From Lunularia cruciata (lineage: Eukaryota; Streptophyta; Marchantiopsida; Lunulariales; Lunulariaceae): DNA of 64,000 nt. Position numbers and translations under genes: made by a program. A model generated the notes under the pieces. It was not told the origin of the DNA. It worked only from the letters and a program-made list of their open reading frames with translations, and made no database searches. Shown piece by piece: positions 34,320-47,384 of this stretch; position 1 is the stretch's first letter; every line of letters starts with the position of its first letter. The DNA is taken from assembly GCA_948567375.1 (NCBI GenBank), contig OX419757.1, forward strand, positions 48,856,001-48,920,000. Direction: 5' to 3'.

Positions 34320-34650
34320 TTGCCTGGTTATATGCGTATCCATCTTGTCTTTCATGTTTCCAAGTTGAAACCCTTTGTTCCTAACCCCTCTTCTTTTTCC
34401 TCTCAAGTCCAACTTCCTTCTTCTCCCATCCCTATCAATGATCATGAGGAGTACGAAGTTGATCGTATCCTTGCATGTCACCACATTCAACAAGGACACT
34501 GACAACACACGGAGTACAAGGTCCTTTGGAAAGAGTATCCCCTTCATGATGCCACATGGGAACCTCTTTCTCACCTCTAGAATGCACAAACGGCCATCTA
34601 GGAGTTTGAAGCTTCAATGGCGACAAAGACATCACCAACTAGCGGTGGGA
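34320..34650 (+). pseudogene. Chromodomain end of element A pol
   Basis: MRIHLVFHVSKLKPFVPN, then EEYEVDRILACHHIQQGH, a stop, TEYKVLWKEYPLHDATWEPLSHL. The aromatic/Trp residues of the chromodomain (Y..LWK…W.) remain. The tract AGCGGTGGGAGA (34641-34652) is the polypurine tract, followed by the LTR at 34656. Confidence 0.8.
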
Positions 34651-34655
34651 GAATA

Positions 34656-35054
34656 TGTAACAATATGGAATTTAGCGATGTAGTTAGTAGGGCTAATGAA
34701 GTAGAGAAGAAGCCAAATTAGCCCAGAATATTCTAGAAGCATCTAGGAAGCTTCTTGGGAAGCTTCTCGACTAGCTTAACTTGCATCCCAAGTAGGTAGC
34801 TTCTAGGAGCTTCCAACTAACTTAGCTTGCACGCCAAGTAGACAACTTCTAAAAAGAAGCTTCTTGAGAATCTTCCTGGTTAACTTGGCTTGCACTCTAA
34901 GAAGTGGATCAAGGAAGCTTCTCAAGGGCCTTATATGCTACCTATAAATACCAAAGCCAAAGCTCATATTAGGAATTCAAAGTTTTCCCACATTCAAGTG
35001 TCCTAATGTGAGTTTCCATTCTCCTATTTCTCTCATCAGGCTCCGTCTTTTACA
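34656..35054 (+). repeat. 3' LTR of element A
   Basis: 399 bp, TGTAACAATATGG to CGTCTTTTACA. A CCTATAAATA box lies at about 34944. Many AAGCTTC blocks and repeated CTTGCAxxCCAAGTAG units fill the upstream half. The right flank is TCACC; its partner would be in the gap. Confidence 0.9.
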
Positions 35055-35260
35055 TCACCATCCCAAGTTTCACCTCTAGATCATATGCTTAACTATTGAT
35101 TCTAAAGTTTCCAAGCATGTATCAATTTTTGGCCTATTAGTAGAAGTAATCTTTTGGTGATACATTTGTTTGATCTACTTAGTTCATCATGTATAAAATC
35201 CTTTGGTGTTACCAAACCAAATTTCATCTCTAGATCATTTGTCTAGCTATTGGTATTATA
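35055..35260 (-). repeat. Remnant of a B-type LTR cut by element A
   Basis: It matches the last 200 bp of the B-type LTR in plus-strand reading (CTATTAGTAGAAGT, TTGGTGATAC, GTTACCAAACCAAATTTC, GTCTAGCTATTGGTATTA). Element A interrupted this LTR, so its other half should lie within or left of the gap. Confidence 0.75.
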
Positions 35261-37559
35261 AAGATTGAACTGATTACATCAAAGAAATGAGAGTCAAGGA
35301 GAAATCACATGTAAGAATTGAGGGTGTTGGTGGTATCTCCAAGCTTGACTGATCGTTGGTACATCCAATCGTGTTCTTAGATTTCCTTGAGAGTGATCAT
35401 GTGTGGAAGTGTTTGATTTGAGCCCATGAGGTGAAATCAAGGTCAATTTGGTACAAATTGAGCTTGAAGTGCAAAATTGAAGGTGGATTGGAAACCCATC
35501 CCCTTAAATTAAGGATTTGGAGATCCCCATCTTCTCAATTAGGCTTGAGTTGAGAGTTAGAGGAAGATTTGGCAATCAACCAATTGTAGAGGAGGTGTGT
35601 CAGATTGGTGAAGGTTGCAAAAAATTGCCCTAGCTAGTGCTCAAGTTAGGACAGCTTGGCCAGATTTAGAGAGGGTTCAAATTGGCAAGAAGAAAGGCAT
35701 CATTTGGCATTTTAGAGGCTACAAAGGCCTAGAAGGGCTAACCAGCCAGCTTGTTGGCATGAGGCTAGCTAGTTTAGATGAGTTTTTGGTCACCATTTGG
35801 CAAAACTTGCCCACCCTTCTAGATTATGCACAATAGAATTTGAATCCCAGATCTATGGTTCTTAGACTAGTGCACTAACCAACTAATCCACCTTCACTTG
35901 TTGTCCTAATGACGGGTCAACTAATATGTATAGACATGTAGCTTTGGCTAGGAGAGGTAGTTTGATCTCATCTTTGGTGATCCTAATAGATTAGGAGTAG
36001 ATAGACAGGCCTATCATGTCAAATGCTAGATGATGGCCAAGTCAATCCAATATTGATTTATGAGATGGAAAGTTTCATTTAGACTTCTTGTGAATGGACC
36101 TCCTCCCGTTCTTTACTTTCTATTTGTGCACCATGTTTGTGTGAGGTGCACTGCCTTTAGAGCGTTGGTGCTCTGGTCTGCTCTTGATAGTGAGGCTGGA
36201 AGTGGTGGCCAATCAAACTACCTATGTTTCTCTCTAGTGAGAAAGGAAGTGATGACATGTAGATGGTGAGAGTGTGTGTTATGATGGCAGGTTACAAGTC
36301 TCTTTTTTTCTAGTATAGTTGTCATAATTAGAGCTACATTAGTGAGTGGTGTTCATTTGGTGGTGACACTTGGTTGTGATCCTTGGTAGGGTACTTGTGG
36401 TGATTACGGTTACGGTTTGAGTAACATTGTCATGTTCTTTGGGGATTTCAAAGGAGATATCATTCTAGTTTACAATGGGTTTACCCAAAGTGGCACTTGG
36501 TTTTAGCTTGTATCTTAGGTCTCAATGAGGGAGGAGAATGACTTTGATTTGGAGTTTGATACAGGAGTTGATTCAGTTGAGAGTGCACTTGGTGTGTCTA
36601 CACATTGTTGTAGGACATGGATGAGATTTATGGGCCTCTAAAGCCCTGCAAGCAATATTCTTCAATTGGTAGTGAAGAATTGGTTCCTTTTGTGTAATAA
36701 AATTTCTTAGAGATAACTAGTGCATCAATGTGTATATTCTACATTCAAAACCTTTTCTAGATGATATGTATGCTCTTCAAGGTGCTGCATAGGTATATCA
36801 AGGTGCTACATATGCATATCATCCTCAATGTAAAGACAAAGATTAAGCAAGCATGTATAGATGTTTATGATTGGGTAGAGTTTGTGATGTTGGCTATTAA
36901 TGTTAGTGGTCTTACAAAGGCAACTCCATTATCCAGATGGTTGATGGTTCAAGGTAACATTTGTAAGATATATTCTCACTCATCTTTTCATGGAGAGATG
37001 GTTCATGGGTGAGGATGGTGCATTGTAGATGCACACGAGAGAGGAGGAGAAGGTCTTCTTTCATGATGCAAAGGAGGAGAAATCTGAACAAGAACTTGAT
37101 TAAGATAAGGAGGGTGAGTGAGAGTAGAGTTTAAGTTTAACTCTTGAAGACTTTATGTTTTTGTATATGTACACACTTTTTTCACTTAATAAATGAACTC
37201 TTGTAAGTTCTTATTGGTTTTATTCCAATAAGGTTGTTTGATATTGAACATGAATTATGCATAGTGAGAGAGAGTGTGTAACTAGAAAAGAAGGAGGATC
37301 ATTTCATGATAAGAGAGAGAGAGAGAGAGCAAAAAGATTGGCCAAGTTAGATAGGTTGGTGGTAGAGAGATTGATCTTGGCTGAGAGTTATGAGCAAAGA
37401 GAAGATTTTTACAAGAAAGGGTTTATTACTACTATCGTGAGATTGGAAGGTGCTTGGAGAGCCCTATATGAGGCTGAGTTTGGATGTTGGTTGTCGTGTA
37501 GACATTACATGAGAAACTAGTCTACTTTTTATCCAATAGTGTGAGTTGACATAATGGCA
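35261..37559. other. Stretch without a recognised gene; holds a tRNA-like relic
   Basis: Open frames of 66-87 codons (35615, 36060, 36761, 37257) carry no motif; the last is driven by a (GA)n run at about 37311-37330. A tRNA-like relic is at 35836-35892. I see no LTR. Confidence 0.4.
35836..35892 (-). repeat. tRNA-like relic, possible SINE head
   Basis: The minus strand reads GGTGGATTAGTTGGTTAGTG (A-box-like), then CACTAGTCTAAGAACC, then GGGATTCAAATTCT (B-box-like). The order and spacing fit a tRNA with pol III promoter boxes. The acceptor stem does not close and the D arm is shortened, so it is not a working tRNA. A tRNA-derived SINE running towards lower coordinates is the likely reading. 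Confidence 0.45.
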
Positions 37560-39507
37560 TGAATGGATGCATTATGGAAGGAGGAGTAATTTTCTTAATA
37601 GCCTTGATTCCCTCTTCATACATCTTGATCCCATCCATTAAAACCTTGTAGCTCAAGAAGGTAACTTTTTTGCCAAAAGGAACGCTTAGATTTCTTGCAA
37701 TAGAATTTCTAGTGCCATTGTTTCCTCAAGACTTCTTGTATCTGGTTCATGTGTTCTACCTTTATCTTATTGTAAATTAAAATTTCATTTAAGAACACTA
37801 CAATGAATCAATCCAATGGCCTCTCTAACAACCTATGCATCTGGTCTATAAAATTTATTTAAGTATTAGTGAGCCTAAAAGATAAAACTTTCCATTCAAA
37901 ATACCCATACCTTATACACAAGGTAGTCTTTTAGATATCCTCCTCATCTACAAGTCATTATAAAGATCCAAATTAAAGAAGTACCATACTCTTCTTGGTT
38001 GATTAAAAAAGTCATCAATCCAAGACAAGAGATATGCATTCTTCATCGTTTATCTTTTAATACCATGGTAATCAATATATAATCAAATCACTCCATCCTT
38101 CTTTGGTATAAATAATATCAATGCTCCCCAAGGTAATGTGCTATGTCATATGAGGTTCTTCTCCAATAGCTTGATCAATGTTGTTTGGAGTTATTCTAAC
38201 TCATTTGATAAGAGGTAATAGATTGATCTACTTATTGGAGTACTACCTAGCAATAGCTCAATCTCAAAGGACTTATATCAATCATAGTGTAACCTTTTTG
38301 GAAGATTGAAAAGAAACACATTTGTAAACTCCTATATTATTGATCAACCACTTGTTTTTTATGCTTATTATCCTTATCATATTCTCTTATGCTATAGGTT
38401 TGATTCACATAAAAAACAAAAATATCTTTCTCCAAAGTTTGTTTTATAGCCGTTACACTTACAAACTTCTTATCTTGAGATCAATTGCTTTAGGTGTTTG
38501 ATAACCTAATATATAATTCTTACCTTGGTGTTGTACTTGAATTTTTATTGAAACTAATCAAATCAAACCTTATAACATTCATACCAAGAAAGACCTAGAA
38601 TGATATCATAATGTAAAGGAGCTATTACAAATCTCATGGACTTTGAATACTCCTTTCCGACCTTGAGTTTAACAAGATTTGAGGTACACAATATTTCTAT
38701 TGTTTTCCATCATCAATTTACTACCTAATATTTGCTTGATAGGAATATATCAATCATTTATTAATTAAATGGATATGCAATTATCAAAACTCATACAATC
38801 AACAAAAATCTTATCATCACGATTCAATATAATACCTTACAAGAGAATGAAATTTACATATGTTGAACCTATAATCCCATTGGAACCAATCAGGTTCCTA
38901 CTAATTGGCTTGATATCTCTTATTTTGAATCTTTGTTTCTTTGATCATCACATTCCACAAACTCTAATTGTGCAACTAGTCAAGGTCATTCATTCATACT
39001 TGGCCACTATGCAATTTAATGTCCAACTTCCAAACTATATAAACAACCACCATCTTGTCTCAACCATTCACAATCTATAGTGCTCAATGGTCTTTGTTAG
39101 ATGACATCAATCTCCTTAGGTATTGGTTCATCCATCCATTTTTGATGTTTTATAGGTTCTTTGAAGGTTTGGGCAAAAACCAAGCTATAGGAACCAAAGA
39201 ATCAAAGCACTCAGCTAACTGCATGGCCTCTTCCAAATTTTTGGGTTTGTGCATGGTTATTTCTAATTTGGTGTGCAATTTCAACTCTCTCACAAATAAA
39301 TTCAAAGCTTTACTTTTAGTTAACTCCAAACTCTACATCATTTTATTTTGGAATGGAGTAATGTAACTTCTCACAACCCAATCTATCTCAGTTTTTCCAA
39401 CCAATGCATAACACTTAATATTGTACTCTTGAAGTCTTATAATATCAAGATTAGTGCAAAAATTTGCAGTTGAGCTTACTCTGCTCAAAATTTCCATGAT
39501 AATTTTT

Positions 39508-40047
39508 TGTAATATTTTGAGGATAAGAGAAACCCCAAGAGAAATACAAGGTTTCATTCCTCAAGACTCCAATGCCCCAAAGGAGCACCTTGTCTTTATT
39601 ATATAGCAAAGAGGATCCCCTCAAATGGAGCTATACCCTTAGATTAACTGCATGGATTGGTGACATGTTGATCCTTGTCCTATTTGATTGGTCAAACTTG
39701 TTTGACCAAAAGGAATATTTGGAGAATCTTCCTATTTGAAACTCAGAACAATATGGGTAAGGTATTGTTGGAAAGATGTTGCAAAGATAAACAAGGAGGT
39801 GAGAAAAGCAATGATTTTTTGCCTAGAGGGGGGAATATTTCATTTTTTTAGGCATCATTTTTTTAGGCATCCACAATTGACTGAAGTTTTCAATGTGTTT
39901 TTGGCCTCTACTCTATAACGGAAGTACTCTTTTGGTGACACCTCTATCTAATCTACTTAGACCATCATATATAATATCCCTAAAGGTATTAGCAAACCAA
40001 TTTCTAACTAGATAATCTAGATAATCTATCTATCTAATGGTATTACA
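39508..40047 (-). repeat. B-type solo LTR inside element E
   Basis: TGTAATATTTTGAGG to TAATGGTATTACA, 540 bp, with flanks TTTTT and TTTTG (4 of 5 match, low complexity). It keeps the CTTTATTATATA box (39593-39604 region) and the AGTACTCTTTTGGTGA block. Confidence 0.8.
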
Positions 40048-40592
40048 TTTTGCCACTGCTTCTAATTGACTCAAAGCAAAAAGTATCTATCACCAATCAT
40101 CTAGAAGATTTGTAGCTTCAAAATAATGCTTACAATCAAACACACAATTCTCCACTACACTTGGTAAAATCTTGCCTTCAAATGCTTTAGGGTTTAGGAA
40201 TAAAATTTGATTTTCTTCTTTGTTTAAAGCTACTCTCTCCATTTGTCACATTATTGAAAATCACAATCTCTTTCTTCCAACAAGCATAACAAAGATAATT
40301 TTGTGCATTCTTACATTTTCTACCATGACACCACTACACTAAACTCTATGCTCATAAATTTTGTATTTATTAAAGTTAACATGTAGATGTAACATGTCCA
40401 CCGCTCTCCATAAGTCACCATTGGAAGGATTAAACAAGGTGATTATATTAGAAAACTCCTAGCCAAAGAGTTAGAAGATGAGTTGTTAGAAATGATATTT
40501 TTAATAAATAGATACAAAAATTACAATGATTTGGTGGAAACTAATTCATTGGTCTATAGATTCCATCTATCCCATGCATGCTCTAATATCAA

Positions 40593-40862
40593 TGTAAAAA
40601 AGCAAGGAGACTAGAGAATGGAAGATTCAGATAAGGAAAACTCTAAATGGTTGAGCTTTGGTATTTATAGATTAACTAAGAAAAAGACTCCAATGAAACT
40701 TCCAAAGATGTTCCATTCTAGAAATCAACTTACTTAGAGTAGAAGGTAAACTAGTTGTTTACTTGGAGTACAAGCTACTCAATCCTTTGTTAGTTAGTTA
40801 GATGTATGTTGGGTCTCTTTCTTCTAACTATACTTCACATTTGCTTACTTGGTATTATTACA
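40593..40862 (-). repeat. 5' LTR of element E (diverged)
   Basis: It starts TGTAAAAAAGC and ends TATTATTACA, 270 bp. It is shorter than other family members and retains the TATTTATAG box in plus-strand reading. GCTCTAATATCA beside it (40580-40591) is the diverged primer-binding site. Confidence 0.7.
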
Positions 40863-42862
40863 TTTATTACTCATTATAGAGAGAAAAATATCATCTTTGA
40901 TTATCATGAAATGATATATATCAATCACAAAGAAGGCTTAATTTTTACCTTGAGTAGATATAATTTGTAAGATAGAGCTTAGAGCCAAATTGTTAAGGAC
41001 TTGTGCAAATCATTGGTAGAGTTGTTGGGGTGAGTTTGTTCATATAGAAATAAGGTTTCTTAATAAGAGAACTAAGTGGAAGGTGTAGAAGCTAGGGAAA
41101 CTAAGAAGATGTAGGTTAAAGCGTACCACAAAACTACTATAGCTGTGTTAGAACAATAGGAGAAGTAAGGAGAAGCTATTTGATTAGGATAGAAGTGCAA
41201 AGAAGTGAAATATTAGAGAGTAAGGAATAAGAAGATAACGACTTTTTTATATGAAGTCTATGCAACATATCCAACATGATACAAGGAGTTCCATTGTATT
41301 TTAGTTTGGCTAGGATGTAAAAATGCTTTGACCTAAATAATTAGGTGAAGAATATTATGACCAAGAATATTTTCCAAATTTTATTTACTCTTATTCTTAT
41401 TTATTTATTTATTTATTTGTTGCTATGTGTCTAAGTTCCATATAATCATCTTTATCATTTCCTTTCCTTCAAATATTCATGAGAGTTTAGGGCAAAAATC
41501 TATTGTATAAGTAGCCATATAATGGAAGTCAACCATATGTAAAATTTGGGAAAAGATAAAACTCTTTTGGACAGTTTTTTCCCATTGACTTAATGCTTGG
41601 ATCACTTCTTGACCTAATGACTTCAGTCTTTTCATATTCTTGTCTTACCAAAACTCTAATAGAACCTTTATGAAGGTTTTTGGAAAGCTCTTGGTGGAAT
41701 TCAAACAATTTGAAGGCAAGGTAGTTTTAAAGCTAAAGAATCATTACATTTAATTCTTGTTTAAGGAAGTTATGCTTGATTACAAATGACGAGATCAAAT
41801 CTGTCAAGAAATCAATTGTTGTGAGACTTTGGACAATATCCATTGTTGTGAGACTTTGGGCAATGTGGAGTCTTTTTTAAATTTTCTCAAAGAGTTCTTG
41901 TTAGTGTTTACAACCTTTGAAAGCAAGGTGGTATTAAGACTAAATAATAGGTTTTTCATTCTTTCACAAAGGAGTTATGTTGGAATAAAGATAACGGAAT
42001 CAAATATATCAAGAAATCACTTATCCTAAGATTTTGGGTGATATTGAGAGTTTTGTGACTGTTATTGGTAGCATTCAAAACATAAAGAGATTGGGTGGTA
42101 TTTAAAGTCAAGAATTTAGGAATTTAAATCGTAGATGAGGAATTTCTATTGGATTGAAGGTGATAGAGTCAAATCTATCACAAATTCCCTCATAGTAGAT
42201 GCTTTTTGCAAATAACGTGAGTTTTACTTTTATAGGAGTGTTGGATATGGATGGAATCTTTCAAGATAAGTTTGTCTTTGGAGTCAATAATTAAACCAAG
42301 CCATGTTCAAATAAATGAGTTACAATCACTAAAAAGTTGAGTAGCTCTTACCCATTGCTGTGAAGACCATTATCTATCATCAATTTACAAGATAAGTCAC
42401 TTTTGAAGGATTGATTGACATTTATTTGGAAAATTCTATGGTCCTATGAATATGGTATTTAAAATTTCTTTATAAAATTTTAAAATACTTAGTTAAGTGG
42501 TTTAGAGAAATCATTGTACTTGTATTTGAGTGATTTTACAATGCCTAATGACACATACATTGGTGTTGGTCATTCCATAAATTTTGTAGAGAGTCACATA
42601 CTCTCTATAGCAAAATATTCAGTTTTTTTGCAAAGAGAAAAGCACATCATACAATATCATGATATGGATGGAGGTAACAAAGAGTGACAATAGAACAAGT
42701 AAATAATTGGGTTGTGTAGTAAGTTTTTTAAGAACTAAAGAATAATTTTCATGAGGAATGTATGTCTTTGATTGGGTTGTTAATAATATTAGGTGATTAA
42801 TCCTTAAGGAGAGAGATATTATGGAATGAGTGATCTAATGTATAGATTGAGAAGACAAGTGG
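40863..42862. other. AT-rich stretch with degenerate repeats
   Basis: No gene is seen. It holds a (TTTA)n run at about 41398-41419 and a degenerate tandem repeat at 41712-42190. Confidence 0.45.
41712..42190. repeat. Degenerate tandem repeat, about three units of 175-207 bp
   Basis: Units start near 41712, 41919 and 42091. They share AAGGTGGTATTTAAA-like, AAGGAGTTATG-like, GATNNNGTCAAATCTATCA-like and CAAGAAATCA blocks. Divergence is high. Confidence 0.5.
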
Positions 42863-43199
42863 TGTAAAAGACCAAGGAGAAAAATAAGAGAATGAAAGAT
42901 GAGAGTGAAAGATCACATTGGAACTCTTGAATGAGTGAAAGTTTGAATACCTAGCATGAGCTTGGGCTTTGATATTTATAAGGCATATACAAGGCTCTTG
43001 AGAAGCTTCTCAAGAAGCTTCTTAAAAGCTACCATCTTAGAGTGTAAGCCAAGCTAACCAGGAAGCTTCTCAAGAAGCTTCCTTCTAAAAGTTGCCTACT
43101 TGGCATGCAAGCTAAGCTAGTTAGGAAGCTTCCCAAAAAGCCTCCTTTTAGAAGTTACTTACTTGGCATGCAAGCTAAGCTAGCCTACTTGGCATGCAA
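42863..43199 (-). repeat. Truncated outer LTR of composite G
   Basis: It starts TGTAAAAGACC, carries GAGAAGCTTCTCAAGAAGCTTC blocks and a TATTTATA box, and stops at …TTGGCATGCAA. It joins a leader sequence directly at 43200, without the usual CATATTGTTACA end. Confidence 0.75.
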
Positions 43200-43279
43200 T
43201 ACAAAAATCCCAATGGTTTGATGGAAATAGATTTGGTGGTCTATAAATTCAATCCATCCCATTCTTGCTCTAATACCAA

Positions 43280-43711
43280 TGTAAAAGACTGAGGAGAAAA
43301 TAAGAGAATGGAAGATCAAAATGAAAGATCATATTAAGACTCTTGAATGTGGGAAACTTCAAATGCTTAGAATGAGCTTGGGCTTTGATATTTATAAGGA
43401 ACATATAAGGCTCTTGAGAAGCTTCTTAGGAAGCTTCCTAAAAGCCGCCTTCTTATAGTCCAAGCTAAGCAAGTTGGGAAGTTTCCCAAAAAGATTCCTT
43501 CCTAAGGCCGCTTACTTGGCATGCAAGCTAAGCTAGTTAGGAAACTTCTTCCTACTTATTCACCACTTGGCATGCACATTTCTCAATACTTGGATGGTAC
43601 CAAGTATCTTCTTAGATACTTCTAGAATATTGTTATAATTCTTGGCTAATTTGGCATATTTGCTACTTCATTAGTCTAAACTAACTTGTCTCTAAACTCC
43701 ATATTGTTACA
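43280..43711 (-). repeat. Middle LTR of composite G
   Basis: 432 bp, TGTAAAAGACTG to CATATTGTTACA. On its left is a leader with a primer-binding site (complement of GCTCTAATACCA, 43267-43278). On its right is the chromodomain end of pol. It is therefore the 5' LTR of one unit and the 3' LTR of the other. Confidence 0.85.
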
Positions 43712-43739
43712 TATCCGGCCACTATTAGTCGGTGATGTC

Positions 43740-46700
43740 CTTGTCACCATGGAAGCTTCAAACTCCTAAATGGCCATTTTTGCATTTTGGAGATGAGAAA
43801 GAGGCTCCCAAGTGGCATCATGAAGAGGATACCCTTTCCAAAGGATTTTGCACTCAATATGTTGTCAGCAGCTATGTTGAATGTGGCAACATACAAGGAT
43901 ATGATCAACCTTATACTCCTCATGATCATTGATAGGGATAGGAGGAGGAAGGAGTTGGACATAAGTGGAAAAGGAAGATAGATTAGAAACAAAGGGTTTC
44001 AACTTGGAAATATGAAAGATGGGGTGGATTCACATATGACAAGACAAGGCAAGGCAAGTCAATAAGTAACTAGAAAAATGATTTGGGTGACATCAAGTGG
44101 ACTTATCCAATTAAGAACAAGTTTAAAACCTACCCCTCTCACTTGATCACTTGGAGTAGGTTACTAGAAGAAATCATGACCTTACATTGAGTTGAAAGGT
44201 GAGATTACAATGATGTTGGTCCATGTATTGTTTCTGATGATTTTGAGCAACAAGGAGATGACATTTGGCTTGTTGTAGGGAGTGGAATATTGTGGTAAAA
44301 AATGTAGAAGTATAAGGGTCATGAATGGAAGAGAAGCAAGAAGGGAATCTGGAGCAAGTGGATCTTGGCCAAAAATAAGGAAGATAGAGAGAATCTAGTG
44401 CTTGCATATTTGGAAATATTGTCGGTAAACTTAGCTGTTGTAAGAGATTTATCTCAATTGGTATGGTGAATGTTGACAAAGGCACAAAGCATATCTTCCA
44501 AGGTACAATTTTCATGTTTGGTTTGTCCATCAGTTTGAGGATGATAGGTTGTGACCAAAGCAAACTTGGTGTCAAGTAGTTGGAAGAGTGGTTACTAATT
44601 AATTTCTTTTAGAATCAAGGATCACGGTCGGAGATGAGTACATGAGGCATCACATGAAGCTTAGAGATATTTTCAAAGTAGATCTGGGCCAATGTTGGAG
44701 CATCCACTATATCAAAGGTTGATGCCAAATTAATTTGCTTACTAAGTTTATTAACAAACACCACGATTTGTTGTGTGACTTTGCTTTGTCTTGGGTGATG
44801 AGATCTAAACTTATGTGTGCACATCAAGTAGATGGGATGGGAAGTGGTTGAAGGCATCCACTTGGTTTTTGATTGTTGGCCTTGTTGCATTTGTTATTCT
44901 CATAAGATCAAACAAACTCTCAAATATCTTGTGCCATGTTAGGCACCACCATTGGAGTTGTAGGGTATGCAAGGTCTTGTCCACACCATGTGACCAACGA
45001 TTGGTAAGTCATGGGTTTCTTGAAAGTTCACAAGTAGTAGATCACTCTTGGTTGGAACATAGATCTGTTTCTCAAAGAATAGAAGGCTTTCCTTGAAGGA
45101 GACGGTGTTGTATTCCTTGTTGTGTACTTCAAGATGACCTTGTACTATCTGAAAGAAGAGGTCTTGTTGTAAAGTGATCCTGAACTCAATCTGGACTTTT
45201 GAGTCAATTGACACCATTATAATTACCACCGAGATGAGAGGAAGAGTCTTCAAATGAGGTTGTCATGATAGAGCATCAAGATGACATGAAACCTACCAAG
45301 TTTGTATTCAAGTTTGATAGCAAATAACTGTAGTTGGTTCTTCCATTGATGATGTAGACTCTTCATGTGCTCCAAATGTAATGTCTACAATAAGAGTTTA
45401 TGATTGGTTTTATTGATAACTTGTCTCATCAAGAGATAATGCCTCCATACCTGATGGCATATACTATTACTAGTTGTTCTTGATCTCAAGCAAAGTAATT
45501 TATTTTTGTGGTATTTAGTTGGTAAAGCACAAAGAAAATGGGATGTAAACCATCTCAAAATTCTTGTTGCAACATAGCTCCAATGGTAAAGTCAAAAAAA
45601 TCAAACCACACAAGTTGAGGATAATATGGTTGAAGAATAGGTCTTGAAGATACCATATGTTTCAACTTTTAGAATGCTTCTTCATGCTTAATGGTCCATT
45701 GAAAGTTTGAGGTCTTCTCCAAGGGAGTGATCAATGGTGTAGTCACATACACATAGTAGATGAACCATTGGTAAAAGCTTGCCAATCCATTAAATGCTTG
45801 CACTTCTACAGTATCCTTTGAAGTAGGCCAATCATTAATGGCCTTGATTTTCTCCTCTTCCATCTAATCTCTTCCAATGAGACCTTATGACTCAAGAAGG
45901 TAACCTCCTTTTGCCAAAAGTCACACTTTCACTTCTTGTAGTAAAACTTCCATTAACCTAGTTATCTTAGGACTTCTCACACATGATTCATGTGTTTTTC
46001 TTCCATCTTGCTATAGATTTAAATATCATCCAAGAACACCCCCACATACCAATCCAATAGCCCATCCAACACCCTATGTATCTAAACCATGAACACTACT
46101 TGAGTATTAGTGAGCCCAAATGGTAGAACTCTCCATTCAAGATGCCCATACATAATTAAGAAGGTAGTCTTTTGCAAATCTTCACCATCAATGGCAATTT
46201 ACCAATAGTCACTTTGCAGATCCAACTTGGAGAACTATCATGCTCCACTCAATTGATCAAGCAAGTCATCAATTTGAGGCAAGAGATATGCATTCTTCAC
46301 TATTTTTTTAATTGAGGCCATGGTAATCAATACAAAATAAAAGTCTTCCATCCTTATTTGGGACAAATAGTGCTCTCCAAGGAGATGTACTATGTCATAT
46401 GAAATCCTTTTCCAACAAATCTATCAATGTTGTTCAAAGCTTTTCCAACTCCTTTGGTGAGAGTCGATAGATTGGTCTATTTAATCGAGTACATCCTGGA
46501 AATAACTCAATCTTAAAGAGCATACCACAATCAAAGGGTAACTCCTTTGGAAGATCAACCAGAAATACAAATGTAAACTCCAAAACTATTTGATCAACCA
46601 ATGCTTGATGAGGCTTTTGGCCCTCATCAGATTCTCCATGCATAATTGGCTTGATCCACATCACAAAAATAAGAATATCTTCTTCCAAAGCTTGCTTTAT
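43740..46700 (-). pseudogene. pol of element G: RT, RNase H, integrase, chromodomain
   Basis: Reading the minus strand down from 46700: the end of one 20-residue unit (AIEQALEEDILIF-like), FKIELFPGCTRLNRPIYRLSPKELE (46440-46560), RT remnants (about 45640-46430), RNase H (about 45300-45600), integrase with VWTRPCIPYNSNGG (about 44945), MQQGQQSKTKWMPSTTSHP (44890), HVMPHVLISDRDP with the second Asp (about 44640), and a chromodomain remnant (about 43744-43992). Frames are short; no catalytic domain is complete. Confidence 0.75.
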
Positions 46701-47117
46701 TGTAACAATATAGAGTTTACCAATGAGTTAGTCAACATTAGCAAAGTAGCAAATAAGCCAAATTAACCTAGAATATTCTAGAAGTATCTAGGAAGCTTCT
46801 TGGTACCTTCCAAGTATTGGGTAACATGCATACCAAGTAAGTGGCTTCTAGAAAGGAAGCTTCTTGGGAAGATTCCTAGCTAGCTTAGCTTGCATGCCAA
46901 GTAGGCAACTTCTTGAGAAGGTTCCCAATTAGCTTGACTTGCATTCTAAGAAAGTGGCCTTGAGAAGCTTCTCAAGAGCCTTATATGCTTCCCAATAAAT
47001 ACCAAAGTCCAAGCTCATGCTAGGCATTTTGAGTTTCCCTCATTCAAGTATCTCAATGTGATCTTCCACTCCAATGTTCCATTCTCATATTTTTCTCCTT
47101 GGTCTTGGTCTTTTACA
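46701..47117 (+). repeat. 5' LTR of element H
   Basis: 417 bp, TGTAACAATATAG to GGTCTTTTACA, followed by a diverged primer-binding site (TCGATATTAGAGCAAG). It contains AAGGAAGCTTCTTGGGAAG blocks and an AATAAATA box. Confidence 0.88.
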
Positions 47118-47384
47118 TCGATATTAGAGCAAGAATAGGATGGATGGAACTTATAGACCACCAAATCCATTTCTGCCAACCATTGAGATTTTTGTATCCA
47201 TGTACTTCCCAAACATCATTTCACTCAATTTATCATTTCATACTTTGGGTAATTTTTTTTAAATGTCATCACCTTGTCCGATGAACCCTTGGTACTTTCG
47301 ATTGTAACTTATGGAGAATGCAAGATATGTTGCATCTATGTGTTAACTTAGATCAACTATAGATAGTTTGATAGAGTAGTAGTC

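Larger units (their letters stand above)
23144..35054 (+). mobile_element. Ty3/gypsy chromovirus A, split by element B
   Basis: The 5' LTR is visible only as its last 14 bp (23144-23157, …TCTTTTACA); the 3' LTR is 34656-35054. Between them are the primer-binding site, gag, protease, a 3 x 20-residue repeat, RT, RNase H, integrase and chromodomain on the plus strand. Element B sits in the RT at 25343-32046, flanked by GCTCA on both sides. Without B the visible element is about 5.2 kb. Scattered stops and shifts show that A was already decaying. Confidence 0.88.
37560..40862 (-). mobile_element. Truncated A-family Ty3/gypsy element E
   Basis: On the minus strand: 5' LTR 40593-40862, primer-binding site 40580-40591, gag remnants (about 38900-40560), protease (about 38540-38830), one 20-residue unit (about 38420-38480) and RT (about 37575-38330). 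It ends abruptly at about 37560 inside RT; integrase, chromodomain and 3' LTR are missing. A B-type solo LTR splits gag at 39508-40047. It is heavily mutated throughout. Confidence 0.75.
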
